64,000 bases of DNA, from contig JAVMKO010000003.1 of assembly GCA_032164245.1 (NCBI GenBank), positions 44,642,890 through 44,706,889 of the forward strand. Reading direction: 5' to 3'. A program made the position numbers and the translations under genes. Of the stretch, positions 32,609-45,083 are shown piece after piece. The first letter of the stretch is position 1; every line of letters starts with the position of its first letter. The notes below the pieces were generated by a model. It was given only the letters and a program-made list of their open reading frames with translations. It was not told the DNA's origin and did no database searches. This stretch comes from Sternotherus odoratus (taxonomy: Eukaryota; Chordata; Testudines; Kinosternidae).

Positions 32609-33276
32609 GTGGGAGAACATGAAGGTATGGGGAAAAATTTCAGCAGAGGTACAGGTTCAGTAGTGAAGTGTACGGAGAGAGTTAGAGTTTTATTGCTGGA
32701 ACCTTCACTGTTAATCTTTAAAAGTGGGCACAAACCAATACATTGAATCTGATGTTTGATTTGCAAAAATCTGACTTGCAGTTGCCCATAGAGGTACAAA
32801 TACCTCAAAATTAGGTGAGTCAAAATTACATGTGTACTCTTGAAAATTTCCAGACATATCTATGTAGAAGGACAGCTCAGGATTAAGCATGATGCTAAAG
32901 GTACAGATTGAGGGAGTGATGATTTGATGACTCTGTCTGTACCACTTGTTCAAGTTCAAGATTTTATGAAATTGTATTCTGAAATCATGTCATGGAAAGA
33001 CGATAGTATGTGGAGCCACCATGAGTAAACAGTGTCATGTCTACAGTCTCTTCCAGGCCAGAAACAAGGGTGAGCAATCAGCACTCAATGATAATTTACT
33101 CAAACATCTGGAACAATGGGTTTGAACTGACTAGGAGAAGACACTTCCTCCTCTTGTCTGAAGGGAGGGGAGGCTTGAGAGTAATGGAAAATTACCAGCA
33201 GCAGAACATAAAGAAGTGGGCAATCCCAACAGGAGTCTATATAGGGAATCAAAAGGGGGAACTGGAAAGAGAGCCA

Positions 33277-33378
33277 TTTTGCACTAAATTAAGATAGGAG
33301 AGGCTGCTTCAGTGTCAGGTTAGGCAAAGGGGTAGAGGTCACTGCTGGCCTGCCTGATGAAACACAGATGATCCCCCA
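33277..33378 (+). repeat. Direct repeat, left copy
   Basis: TTTTGCACTAAATTAAGATA through GATGATCCCCC is repeated with few differences at 34139-34238. Confidence 0.85.
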
Positions 33379-34138
33379 AGGGCTCTCCAGGGAAGGGTGA
33401 GCTAGTGAGGGACATTGCATTTAGGATTTTTTAATTGTTTTGTGCAATCTCTACTCTCCATGTGATCTATATAACTCGTCAAGGCCAACAAGCACCTCAA
33501 ATTTTTGAATATCAAATTCTCACAGTGCATTACAGGAAAAGCAGTGTTCACTGTTCTGGAACAATTACTACACATACTACAGTAAACCTAGCTATCAAAT
33601 TCATTATGTGGTCAGGGCCAATTTCTAGCTGCTGGTGTTGTGCAAAGGCTCATACTGTTAGTTGTCCAAATCAGCCTGGTATATAAAATGGTATATAAAC
33701 GTCAGACAAAGCTAAAGGCAGACTGAATTAATCCAAACAATAAGGTCTACTGGTGCCACACAAGGACTGCTTTAAGATCATGACAGGCACACAAAGGAGA
33801 ATGGAATCAGAAATTAATGAACCAAAGTTGGTGTGTCAGAAATTATGCCTAACTGGTGGACAAATAATGAGGGGATGGGGTATTCTATTCATCACCTGTT
33901 TTAGGGTCCTTCAAAAGAGCCTTTGGAGGGGACTCATGATGCAAGGTTGGAGGGGTGAACTGTCACCCCACCCTTCAATCCTGGCTGTCACCCCTACTTT
34001 GTGTCCAGGACCCTAGGTCCATTGTGATACCATTGTGTTTTCACTATCCTGATCCTGAGGGATCTCATGACCAGACTGGGCCAGAGAAAGGGAACCAGAT
34101 GACATTGCCACCTCCACCAGATTTTGCTAATTTGCAGA

Positions 34139-34238
34139 TTTTGCACTAATTTAAGATAGGAGAGGCTGTTGCAGTGTCAGGTTAGGCAAGGGGGTAGAGG
34201 TCACTGCTGGCCTGCCTGATGGAACACAGATGATCCCC
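34139..34238 (+). repeat. Direct repeat, right copy
   Basis: This near-identical second copy begins TTTTGCACTAATTTAAGATA. The two copies enclose about 760 bp of unclassified sequence. Confidence 0.85.
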
Positions 34239-37200
34239 CTAAACAACTTTCCCACCTTATTTCTTCTTTCTCTTTTTGCTTCTGTTTAATAAGAATCAGC
34301 CTGACCTGGCCAAGACTCTATCTTTTGCAACTCTCCTGGGAGCCTGTGACCACTGAAGCAGCTAAAAGCAATGCTTTAAATAGCCCAACACTGTTACAAG
34401 TTTACCAAGTCTCAGAGCAGATGATAAAACTATGTGCTGTGCTCAAGTTTCTCCAGCAGTTAGGCTGCATGTGAGAGTCAGCACCAAAGACAGAAGCTGA
34501 ATTTTCTGTATTTGTTCTTCTTTACTCTCCCCTTTTGTGTGCATTTATTGTCTTTGTTCTTAAAGAAAGCAAAATCAGACTTTAACAACAAGAGCAACAA
34601 CAGCAGCTCAAGCCATCTCAACTAACTTCATACCTTTTCCCCCCTAAAAGGGCAATTTCCATCTTTAATACCATCTAAAAGATTACCAAATGAGGGTAGG
34701 GGGTGTTCCCTATAAAAATCTCTCTGAAGCTAAAGGGCAAGCGAATAAAGGGTATTGTTAAAATAAAAGCCCTACTTAATATTTTATATTTCAAATGCTT
34801 TAACTGTTTCTTCTTTTCAGTATCTTTTGTTAAAAAGCTCCTAAAGATTTTTAATGATAGTTGTTGCCATGGGACTAAGTAGGCCAAGTCTCTGTACTCA
34901 AAACCCCAAGATTTGCTTAACTGTTCAATGTTGCATAGTGACAGGGTAATATTAACACTTTTGACTCTCTGGACCCATTTATTCCATCAAAAATAACACA
35001 ATCTTGGATTGGGTGTAAATTTAGCACTTCACAGCATTCTCAATCCACAGTGATAGAATACCCAGGGATGCCAGTGTGAGGTTTGCACAAAACCACAGAT
35101 AAAATAAGGTCTTTATGTAATAACTGAACTTTCAGATATTTTTTCACTACCCAACGGTTGCGCACCAGGGTGAAATATGCTCAACGTTAGGACCCTTGCT
35201 ATTTCTGCCCTTTGTTTCTCTTTCACCCTCATCCTCCTTTTTTCATTCCTGTCCCTATTCTCTATCTTTCTCTCATCCCTCGTTACCTCTGAATTTCTTT
35301 CCCTCAGCAACAACAAATTCTCTGCAAGGTTCTTCCCCATTCTATCTTCTAAAATTGTCAGCAGTTAAACAGCTAATGCTGACAAATGTGTCATCATTAG
35401 GTTTTAGAGTTAATGCTCCAAGTGAGATTCCTGGAGGAATGACAAGTCAGAATTATTTTTTTAGGCTGTCTACAGACTCAGGAAGATGGAATGGCAGACA
35501 TTCAGAAAGTAATCTTTGCAAAAGAGTTCCTCAAGCAATAGCAACACTTATGGTAGAGTCCAGAGTAATGGACAGAGAGTAATTAATGTTCAGGACATTT
35601 GTACCCCTGTGTCTGTGGTGGTATATGGTTTAATTTGCCCTGTATTGTCGGAGCCTGCCTGTTTCTTTTTGTCCTTGCCTTTGAGGGGAAAAACAGTTGT
35701 GTGTGTGTGTGTGTGTATAATGCATTTTAACTGATGATATTATCAGCTCATGTTTTTTTAAAAAGGGTTTCTTTATTATATTGTGGGTAAATGATGTTTA
35801 AAAACAATAGAAATGCTTCAAATGCAGATTGAAAGAAGGAAACTGCAGGCTTTCTGGAATGCTTTCTTTCTGAATGTGAGATAGGGAACATCAAACTTGT
35901 TTTAACAATGGCAACTTTTTTTGTCATATATAAAAATAGATCACAGTGCAGTGACCCAGAGAGAGAGAGAGAGAGAGACTGTAAAGAAGCGTGTGTTCCT
36001 GTAAGACTCCTGACTACACTGTTACAATCTGCGTCAAAGAATGAGAAATAAGAATGTCATTGCTTCCTGTATTTTTTTAATATTTTGACATCTTCAGTAT
36101 TTTTTTTATTTAATTAAGGCTCATGTTTCTCTATCTAGTCCAGGTAAAAGAGTACAGAAGAAATAGCCATTTACCTCTGTAATAGCACTTCGCTCTTTCT
36201 CATTTTGACTGATATATTTTGAATGTAATTTATGCTAGTGCATTCTTTAGCAAACTGGCTGATTATGAATTTTAAATGAGGAAAGAATAGAAGTGGAGCA
36301 GAGTTAACCTGTGTTCATTAGAGAGTGCCCAGGCTGTCTGGAAGAACATTCGCTACTTCTCAGTCAGCAATTTGGAGTCCTGCAGGTGTCTGGAATGTTT
36401 TCCCACTGTCTTATCAAGTTGTTAAAATCTGAACTTTATAGCTTAGGTAATTGGCAGTGCATTATGAAGCCTTTCACCTCAAGGTCATTGGTCTGAATCA
36501 AGGGAAGATTATAATGAATGAAGGTTATATGAGCATATAGATATTCAGTGGCCTATTTAAAATGAACTTATCTCGATACTGTTCCTAGTTCACAGGTATG
36601 TGCATTAAAAAACAACAAAACATCCTAATTGACTCAGTCCTTGACAATCTCAGGAAGGAGACCAAAGTATGTTTCTTATATTAGTCCTTCCAAGTGTAAC
36701 CTTTGGTTTAAATATTTATAATTACTATTTTAACTGTAAATAATAATCCCAATGACCAAATTATATTCTTTAGGTTCAAGCCTAAAGATTAATTTAATTT
36801 AGCGGAGGATTGTGAATAACATGGATGATAGACTTAAAGACTTTATTTAAAATAAAATATTTAAAGTAGTTAAGGCAAACAGAAATTACAGAATAACCAT
36901 ATACTGCATTTTGTACTCGCATTCTAGGAAGAAATGGTGCATCCAGGGGTGATCAGTCCCTGAAAGAAAAGAATGGGTATATAATCCTTTCTCCTAACAG
37001 CACCTTGGTTGTAGATGAGCATGCTAATCTAAAATTAGCATGCTACTCTTTCTGTAATCATTTACAGTAACAACCCATAATTAATTAGCATTAAGCTTGC
37101 CTATTACCATATGGATAGTCTGCTACCATAATTAAAATACCTTTTATTCCTTCATTGGCTATGTAATAACATCCGCATAAATATCCTTTCAATAACTATC

Positions 37201-37476
37201 AATGTAGATGGCATTCTTCCAGAACATTCCCATTTTGGCTAAAACTCTTGTTAAAACACGTTTACAACATGACCTGGGGTTATGTCCTAATTTATCTCTA
37301 ACTCACCTCTGAGATGTCTTATTTCACAGTCCCAACAATTTACCAGGCCTCATTATTGTCAAGCCTAAATTTAGACCCCCAAACCTGTTCTCTACTCTCA
37401 TTTTATGACATTTCTATTTAACATAAACAAACATCACTTTTATAGGCCACACAAGCTGAGGTGGTTGATATAACTA

Positions 37477-37770
37477 GGGTCTGGTCCTCACTATCGGGGG
37501 GGTCAACGGCAGATACGCAACTTCAGCTATGTGAATCACGTAGCTGAAGTTTGTGTATCTGCAGTCGACTTACCTGACGTCCTCACGGCGGCGGCAGGCA
37601 GCGGCGCGCTCCCCCGTCGACTCCAGCTTGCGCCTCCCGGCAAGCTGAGTTCTGGAGTCGATGGGGGAGCTGCGGGCGATCAATTTCTTGTGTCTTCACA
37701 AGACGTGAGAAATAGATCGCCAAAAGATCGATCGCTACCCGCTGATCCGGCGGGTAGTGAAGACCAGCCC
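37477..37770. mobile_element. MITE with termini related to the PIF/Harbinger ends
   Basis: The ends are GGGTCTGGTCCTCACTA and, inverted, GGGCTGGTCTTCACTA. The flanks CTA and TAG are compatible with a 3-bp target duplication. The core is G+C-rich with internal inverted words (CAGCTATGTGAATCACGTAG; GATCGATCG). There is no coding capacity. Confidence 0.8.
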
Positions 37771-38181
37771 TAGAAAATCTATCATGGGAGAGTCTATACA
37801 CCCGTTGCTTATGCTTTATGTGCTGAGTGGAAAAGGAAAAGATATCAGTGTTGGCTGCTGTCAGTCAGGTACCTTTCATAAGCAGGCTGAGAAAAACATC
37901 TAATTAATAGACCCTCCAATTTCTGCCAAAGGGAAAAAAACCCTGTTCATTAATTATAAAACTCCATCACTGATCCATTACACAAAATTAAAGATCAATG
38001 ATCTCACACCTGAGACCTGATGAACATCAGCACATGTACTCCAGGTCTACAGCAGTGTAACTGAGAACAGAATCCATTCCATTTTCTCTCCCAATTTTGT
38101 TACCAGGATATATTTGGTATTTCAAGGCCTTTAGCATTATATAAATTAATATTATACTGACTTAATTGTAACCTGAGCTAT

Positions 38182-38960
38182 AGGGTTGTCAGGTGTCTGG
38201 GTTTTGGCCAGAACGTCTGGTTGAAGAGGGACCCTAGCAGCTGACTGGGCCACTAAAAGTCTTTTTGGTTGCATTAGACTGGGGCCGGGCTTTGTGGGGG
38301 ACGGGGCCAGCAGTGGGGCTAAGATACGCTCCATGGCCAGCTCCACACGACTCCTGGGAATTGGTGGCTAGTCCAGCTTCTAGGTGGAGGGGGGGCAGGG
38401 AGGCTCCCATAGGCTGGGAATCCACTGCAGGCATGAAGCCGAGACGCCGCAGCCACAGCCAGCTTCCTCAGTCCCTCAGAAATGCTGGTGTAGCTTCTAT
38501 TTAAGGGGCCACCTTGGGGCAGTGTCTCCCGGAGCCCCCACAACCCATACCAGCCAGAGCCACCTGGAGCCCACACCCCAAAATCCCTCCTGGTCCCCAA
38601 ACCCCTACCCCAGCTCAGACCTCCCTCCCACACCCAGACTCCATTCCATAGCTCCCTACCCCAGTCTGGAGCCTCCCTCTCATACTCCAAATTCCTCAGC
38701 CCCAGCCCGCTCCTGCACCCCAAGCCTCTCATCCCCAGCCCAACCCTAGAGCCCACACCCCCAGTTGGAGCCCTTACCGCCTTCACACCCATCCTTCTTC
38801 CCAGCCTGGAACCCACTTCCACACCCTGAACCCCTCATTTCTGGCCCCACCACAGAACCTGCATCCCAGCCAAGAGTCCGTATACCCTCCTGCACCGCTT
38901 CCCAGCCCCAAGCACCGTCCTACTCTTCCTAGCAGCTGCCCCAGCTAGGTGGCTCTGCTT
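38182..38960. mobile_element. Left half of a DNA-type repeat starting AGGGTTGTCA
   Basis: It starts AGGGTTGTCAGGTGTCTGGG with the GGGACCCTAGCAGCTGACTG block of a common turtle repeat, then a C-rich stretch of 'agcccacacccc' words. The sequence at 41190-41366 looks like the other end of the same family. Confidence 0.6.
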
Positions 38961-39039
38961 CCCAGAAGTGCCCAGCAGTTGTTTAAGAAGGAGGGGTCAG
39001 GTGGAGATGCTCTGAATTTGTGACTCCCTTCCCCAGTAG

Positions 39040-39293
39040 TCCCTACACAGGAGCTTTCACTTCAGCCCCTCTGAGCTCTCTCGGGAGGTGTCTACAGTTC
39101 AAGTAAATGCCTTGCTGGCCTGGCTCAGCGGACTGGGCTGTAACATTACCATATAGACATTTGAGCTCTCTGAGTGCCTCCACCCTCGGGGGTCTCAGAG
39201 CTTGGGGTTCAGCTAACCCAAACATCCCCACAGCGAGCCAAAGGCAGCGGACATAGGGCAGCCAGCTTTCATTGCTATCTAGACACACCCACC
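39040..39293. mobile_element. MITE fragment with GGTGTGTCTAGATAGCAA end
   Basis: The right end, read in reverse, is GGTGGGTGTGTCTAGATAGC. This parallels the terminus of the MITE at 9148-9449. The left end is not certain. Confidence 0.45.
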
Positions 39294-40373
39294 TATACTC
39301 CCTCCCAGCAAGTGAGACACAACAGCTGCTAGCTTAGGTGAATGTGCAGGTCAGTCTCTCCCCACAGGAGGTGCCTGTAGGTCAATGTGGTTTTGAGTGT
39401 ATCTCTGTCAAGGGGCAGTGCACTGAGGCTGGTCTGGCTTTCTCCACTGGGATGGCCACTGTAACCCACCCAGTCAGCCGGACATATCAGGAGCCGTGCC
39501 AGCAGCCAGACATAGTTGTGCGCAAAGCCTGACACTTGGCACTGGTGGGTACCCACCACAGTCTGCAAAAAGTAGGTCATATGGTCTGATGGTGCCAACA
39601 CCATGGGTGGTACAAAAGGGGCCTGGCAACAGGAAATGCATAGCTTCACTAGGACTGATATTGCTGAAACAAGAGCTAGTCCCTGGCTATGGTAATCTTC
39701 CTCACACTTTAGACAGACTCTTTATGTTTCAAATAAAGGACAACTGGGAAATTATAGAACAAAGTTTATTTTTAAGGGCACCTCAATGTTTTATTTGAGA
39801 CACACATATACAAATAATACATTGTATTACAATGTACAATCTTTTGCATGATTATTGGTGTATACAAGACAATATTTATCAATTTTATATGTAATGTGGA
39901 ACATTGGGCACCGAACGAAGGATAGATGGTCACGCTGTGTGTGACACACTAACATATTTCCTCTCAACCTGCTTTGGGACAAATCTGGGACAAAGTACTG
40001 GTGAAAAAGCTTGAACACTAGAAAATCTATTGGGTAGCAGGATGGTAAAATAGGGAGGGGTCAGTTTCTGCAGCATGAATTATGTTTTATGCAACCTCAC
40101 CTTCTTAACATTAAAGAACTATAATGAATTAATAAAATATCAATGCAATATTAAGGTTATATATTAAAATGTAAGTGTCAGGAAATGTTAACATTAAGAC
40201 TCCCATAACATTTATTTGTTCACATTGCATATATTGTTTATTAAAGCATACATTTCAACAATTTAACTAGACATTAAACATGGAACAGCATAACTTTCCC
40301 CCCTGCTATGCAGTTCATTGTCAAGTAGGGAAGGAATCAGTCAGCAGCTACAGCAATACTGGGTCCCCTACCA
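39294..40373. other. Low-copy sequence, no feature seen
   Basis: I recognise no exon, repeat or terminus here. The ORFs of about 100 codons have no domain. Confidence 0.55.
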
Positions 40374-41018
40374 CAGGGGTGGGGAACCTTTTTTCCGCCA
40401 AGGGCCATTTGACCCTTATAAAGTCATCCACGGGCCGCTCCCCCCCTCCTCCCCCCCCCCCCGGAGCCCAGGCTGGCAATGGGAGCTTAGACCCCAGCTG
40501 GCAAGGGGCCAGCAGGGGAAATCCCAAAGCAGTGGCAGGTGGAGTCCTTAGCCCTGCACTGCTTTGGGGTTTCCCCCACTGGCCCCTTGCCAGCCAGGGC
40601 CCTGCCGCCTGCCTGACCCGCCCAGCCTGGTCTCTCCCCCTCCCCCCCCAAACCTCCTTCCCTCCCCCCCCCAACCTCCTTCCATCCCCCCCCAACTGAC
40701 CCGCCCAGCCCGGTCTCTCCCCCCCCAAACCTCCTTCCCTCCCCCCCCCCCAACTGACCCACCCAGCCCGGTCTCTTTCTCCCCCCCCCCCGACCGTCGG
40801 CTCCCCGTGGCTCCTTGTTTCGCCGCCCGGCAGAGGGTGGCCGCGCGGCGCTTCCCGGCCCCAGCACGGAGCCACCTGCGGCCGGCGGCGGCAGCGGCCC
40901 ACGCTGCACTTCCTGGCCCCAGCACGGAGCCGTTCCTGGCCGGCGGCCGCGGGCCAGATAAAATGATTTGGCGGGCCGTATAAGGCCCGCGGGACGGAGG
41001 TTCCCCACCCCACCCCTG
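40374..41018. mobile_element. Full-length non-autonomous hAT element B (645 bp) with minisatellite core
   Basis: The left end is CAGGGGTGGGGAACCT; the right end is GAGGTTCCCCACCCCACCCC followed by TG. The 8-bp TSD CCCTACCA flanks it at 40366-40373 and 41019-41026. GGCCGTATAAGGCCCGCGGG and the matching left-end words are typical of this family. The core (40615-40800) carries about three units of the same minisatellite as hAT element A, on the opposite strand. ORFs of up to 221 codons across it are artefacts. Confidence 0.92.
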
Positions 41019-41189
41019 CCCTACCAGGTCAGTTAGGTCCTGCAATAGTCTCTTTAGTCTCACTTATTGCGAGTGAGCAGGATTCTTTTGGGGAGCAATT
41101 AATTTTACAATAGTGTTTAAAATTTCTCCCTGGTGTGGTGAAGGGCATTTGAATCACACATTCCATCTCCCACATTCAAACAGTTGCAG

Positions 41190-41366
41190 CTCCTGGCCTT
41201 CTCCTGGTGCCTGCTGGGGCCTTGCAGTGAAAATGAGCAAGTGAGCAAGGAGGGGGGAGAGTAAGCAATGGAGATGGGGGGATGGAGTGAAGGGGAAGGG
41301 GCTTTTGAAGAAGGGGTTGGGCAAGGGTGTTTGGTTTTTTGCTATTAGAAAATTGACAACCCTACT
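41190..41366. mobile_element. Right end of a DNA-type repeat ending TGACAACCCT
   Basis: GAGCAAGTGAGCAAGGAGGG, GGTGTTTGGTTTTTTGC and the end AATTGACAACCCTA match the far end of the family that begins AGGGTTGTCA at 38182. The 10-bp ends are perfectly inverted. Confidence 0.6.
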
Positions 41367-43559
41367 GAGAAAGTAAACAACTGACTGCTGCTCCACCTCA
41401 GATGCTTAATACGCTTAAGCCCATTTATAGGAATTACAGATGAAAGTTCAAAACTAGAACAACTGCAAATACTTAATGTTAAATAAAAACATTCACTCAA
41501 CCTATTCTGGAATTTGTGGTGTGTCAATGAACATTCAGTGTTTCACATGATTATCTTCATGTCAGCAACAAATTGTCAAGTAAGGGCCCAATATTTCTTG
41601 TGCTAGCTAAATGTCAATGAAAATTTCAAAGCAGCTTTTCATGAGTATATTTAGATTTCTGAATTTCATTCTCAGTTTGGTTCCATGGCAGACCAATGTT
41701 TGAAGTTGAGCATGACTAGTCAGGAAAAGCATAGTTGTCTCAGAGGTAGTGCCTTCATTTTCTTTTGCTTACTGGTTCTGTCATAACACATCTAGTGACT
41801 TTTATTTCTGCAGGAGCCTGAGTGTTGAGATGTTGGCTGCCACACAGACCCTGAGCCCTAGGTGGTATCAGTACATAATACAGAATTTTTTACACTGCTT
41901 CGTGACTTATTTGATAGAATGGACTTGCTGTGATCTGAGTGTGTAAATCACTGTGGCAAGTGGAGAACTCATGAGATTATTTGTGGTATGGACTGCCATG
42001 TTTATAGGTAAAGAACAAAATAGGGCAACATGCATGGAGTAAATAGCCTCAGAGAACAAAGAGCTGGTCTGTCTTGATTAGCTGTAAGGGAAAGTATCAA
42101 GAGTAAAAAATGGTTGAGGTAACCTAGAAAAACAAAAAACCCCAAAGACTTTAGAAAAAATAAGATATACTGTCAAAAGAGTAAAAGAAAGTTCATGATG
42201 AGATACACTGGACACTGTGTTTGCAGTGAAAGAGTTCATATGACAAACAGGTTTAGGGAGTGGAAAGAGTTTCCACTTTAAATCGTATATTAATCAAAAT
42301 AAATAGTAAAGATATCCAATGTAGATACATTTCAATCTGATGGATATGTTCAAATCCTACTTTCCAGGACTTCAAAAAGAAAGTGAAGGAAGATAATGTC
42401 AGAAAGGATGCACTGACATAACCAGGGGAACATCAACGTTATTTATAGTCTCCAGAACTGTCTTATGAAGCTCACTTGCTATACACCAGATAATATGGCA
42501 GAACCAACCTGTCACCGTTCCATAAAGAAGATTTGTCTATAGTAGGAAGCATTAAAACTGAGTAACAAGAAACTACTTGACAAACTAATGAATTCATTTT
42601 TGTTCTAAATATACCCTTATTGGAAGGTAACAGAATTTCGCTATACAGTATAACTTGTTTTGTACTTCAAACTGAATGCATCTGTTAATGAGGAATGTGA
42701 GCAGTTCAGCCTTCTTGGAATATATTACTGGACTTACGTGTTGTGAATAAATGTTCTTCTTACCTGGTGCAAAGCTTTAAGCAATATGAGATCTCAGATA
42801 TGGACTCTTGAAATCATTATATGACTCAAACTACTTTTATTTAACAGAGAATTGTAACTGCTTCTCCTGCAAGTGACAGATGTGATTCATTACATTTGGT
42901 CTTATTTTTACCTTGAGAATGCTACTGATGCCAGCTCATAGACTAACTTTTGGCAAGTCAAAGAGAGGCTGCTAGTTTGGAGTTTTTCTTTGTTGTTTGA
43001 AATGCCCAAGCTGTAGCTTTAAACTCTGTAGTAAACACTCTATACTAGCACCAAAAAAGTTTAAATAATAAACAATAGAAGCCTTTTATCTAGTATCGGA
43101 AATCCATAGATACAAAGTGAGTATATATAAACATTTTACTTTAATATTTCAGATCTTGATTCCACTTAAGAAGTTTAAAGGTCTTTCACTAAGAGTGGAT
43201 GCAAGCCAAACTGAATCACTATACTGATCATGAATATTTAACACAAGAAGCTCCTATTAAATATCACACCATTTCATAAGGAATGAAGATGTACTGAAAA
43301 TACCTAAGTATTGCTAAAATTAGGTTCTTAACCCACTGGGGAGCAGCACATGAGCTACTGCAGTGTTTCTGGCATTGTTGATCTTGTTGAAAAATGTTCA
43401 TAACAATTAAAATAAGGTGATTTTCTTGCGGGTTCCAGATTAAGAATGAAAAGCTATTAGGAATTCTAAACAGCTCTGACAAGCAACTAGTGCTGAAATA
43501 AACAAGGTCCGCTCTGGATTACTCTCACTATAAGGAACCCATAGAACTTCTGTACTCTT
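41367..43559. other. Intergenic sequence, no feature seen
   Basis: A+T-rich low-copy sequence. I found no exon or known repeat on either strand. Confidence 0.6.
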
Positions 43560-43596
43560 CATTACCACCAGACTCATAAGAAGAATATATACCTTC

Positions 43597-44792
43597 AAGT
43601 CAGTGGAACTGCTATGGGTACCCGCATGGCCCCACAGTATGCCAGCATTTTTATGGCAGACTTAGAACAACGCTTCCTTAACTCTCATCCCCTAATGCCC
43701 CTACTCTACTTGTGGAATATTGATGACATCTTCATCATCTGGACCCATGGTAAATAAGCCCTTGAGGAATTCCACCATGATTTCAACAATTTCCATCCCA
43801 CCATCACCCTCAGCCTGGACCAATCCACACAAGCGGTCCATTTCCTAGACACAACTGTGCTAATAAATTATGGGCACATACACACCACCTTATACAGGAA
43901 ACCTACTGGCAGCTACACTTACCTACATGCCTCCAGCTTCCATCCAGGACACACCACTCGATCCATTGTCTACAGCCAAGCTCTAAGATACAACCGCATT
44001 TGCTCCAATCCCTCAGACAGAAACAAACACCTACAAGAGCTTTACTAAGCATTCTTAAAACTACAATACCCACCTGAGGAAGTGAAAAAACAAATTGACA
44101 AAGCCAGAAGAGTACCCAGAAACCACCTACAACAGGATATGCCCAACAAAGACAAAAACAGAACACCATTAGCCGTCACCTTCAGCCCCCAACTTAAGCC
44201 TCTCCAACGCATCATCAAAGACCTACAACCTATCCTGAAAGATGATCCCTCACTCTCAGAGATCTTGGGAGACAGACCAGTCCTCGCTTACAGACAGTCC
44301 CCCAGCCTGAAACAAATACTCGCCAGCAACCGCACATCACACAACAAAAACACTAACCCAGGTACCTATCCTCGTAACAAAGCCCGATGCCAACTCTGTC
44401 CTCATCCAACTGACACCATCATAGGACCTAATCACATCAGCCACACCATCAGAGGCTCATTCACCTGCACATTGATCAATGTGATATATGCCATCATGTG
44501 CCAGCAATGCCCCTCTGCTATGTACATTGGCCAAACCGGTCAGTCTCTATGCAAAAGAATAAATGGAGACAAATCTGACATCAGGAATCATAACATTAAA
44601 AAACCAGTAGGAGAACACTTCAATCTTCCTGTCCATTCCATTAAAAACTTGATGGTGTCAATTTTGAAACAGAAAAACTTCCAAAACAGACTCCAACGAG
44701 AAACTGAGGCACTGGAATTAATTTTCAAATTGGACACAATAAACCAAGGGCTTAACACAACTTGCGAATGGTTCTCTCACTACACTAAGTGA
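43597..44792 (+). pseudogene. Penelope-like ORF: reverse transcriptase end plus GIY-YIG endonuclease, with two stops
   Basis: One frame runs from VSGTAMGTRMAPQYASIFMA through the catalytic-type block LWNIDDIFIIWTHG, the HFLDTTV block and a basic linker into the endonuclease part. The latter shows a Cys-rich segment (ARCQLCPH), CQQCPSAMYIGQTGQSLCKR and NLPVHSI. Stop codons at 43755-43757 and 44046-44048 interrupt it; the second is Gln (CAA) in the copy at 61680. The usual Arg-Tyr before IDD reads Trp-Asn, so the polymerase is damaged although both Asp remain. The last 236 codons are open. In an intact element it would copy RNA into DNA at cleaved target sites. Confidence 0.85.
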
Positions 44793-44990
44793 TTGCATTT
44801 CCCTAGTTAATTTACCTTAAATAGTTGTTATTTCCTGCCAGACACAGAAATCCATTTCAAAAGGTTTTTTTCTCCTGCTGATAATGGCCCATCCAAATTA
44901 AACAGCCTCTTAGAATTGGAATGCTAATGTACAACTTTTTTTTCCTTCTTTCTGTGCATATAAATGCATCTTACTTCAGTTAGATTCTAT

Positions 44991-45034
44991 GCATCCGATG
45001 AAGTGGGCTATAGCCCACGAAAGCTTATGTTGAA
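44991..45034 (+). ncRNA. Hammerhead-ribozyme-like motif in Penelope 3' end
   Basis: CCGATGA (44995-45001) stands where the CUGAUGA core belongs. GTGGGC (45003-45008) pairs perfectly with GCCCAC (45013-45018) over a TATA loop, followed by GAAA (45019-45022) and GCTTATG. The core differs from consensus at one base (U4 to C), which may lower activity. Confidence 0.55.
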
Positions 45035-45083
45035 ATAAACTGGTTAGTCTCTACGGTGCTACAAAGTCTTCCTCGTCTTATTT

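Larger units (their letters stand above)
32614..37476. other. Intergenic sequence with microsatellites and one direct-repeat pair
   Basis: The region holds the 100-bp direct repeats at 33277-33378 and 34139-34238, a (TG)n run near 35697-35717 and an (AG)n run near 35957-35978. Otherwise it is A+T-rich low-copy sequence with no recognisable exon. Confidence 0.6.
43560..45083 (+). mobile_element. Penelope-like element, 5'-truncated
   Basis: The element holds the C-terminal part of the reverse transcriptase, a linker, a GIY-YIG endonuclease and the 3' tail with a hammerhead-like motif. The left limit is approximate. The tail GAAATAAACTGGTTAGTCTC and GGTGCTACAAAGTCTTCCTC is shared with 62660-62715. 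Confidence 0.88.

Noticed and set aside
35113..35582. ORFs on both strands (75 and 128 codons)
   Set aside because: Low-complexity pyrimidine-rich DNA; the overlapping open frames reflect composition.
40348..41013. Long minus-strand ORFs (up to 221 codons)
   Set aside because: They cover hAT element B and its minisatellite; three overlapping frames are open at once and none has a domain.
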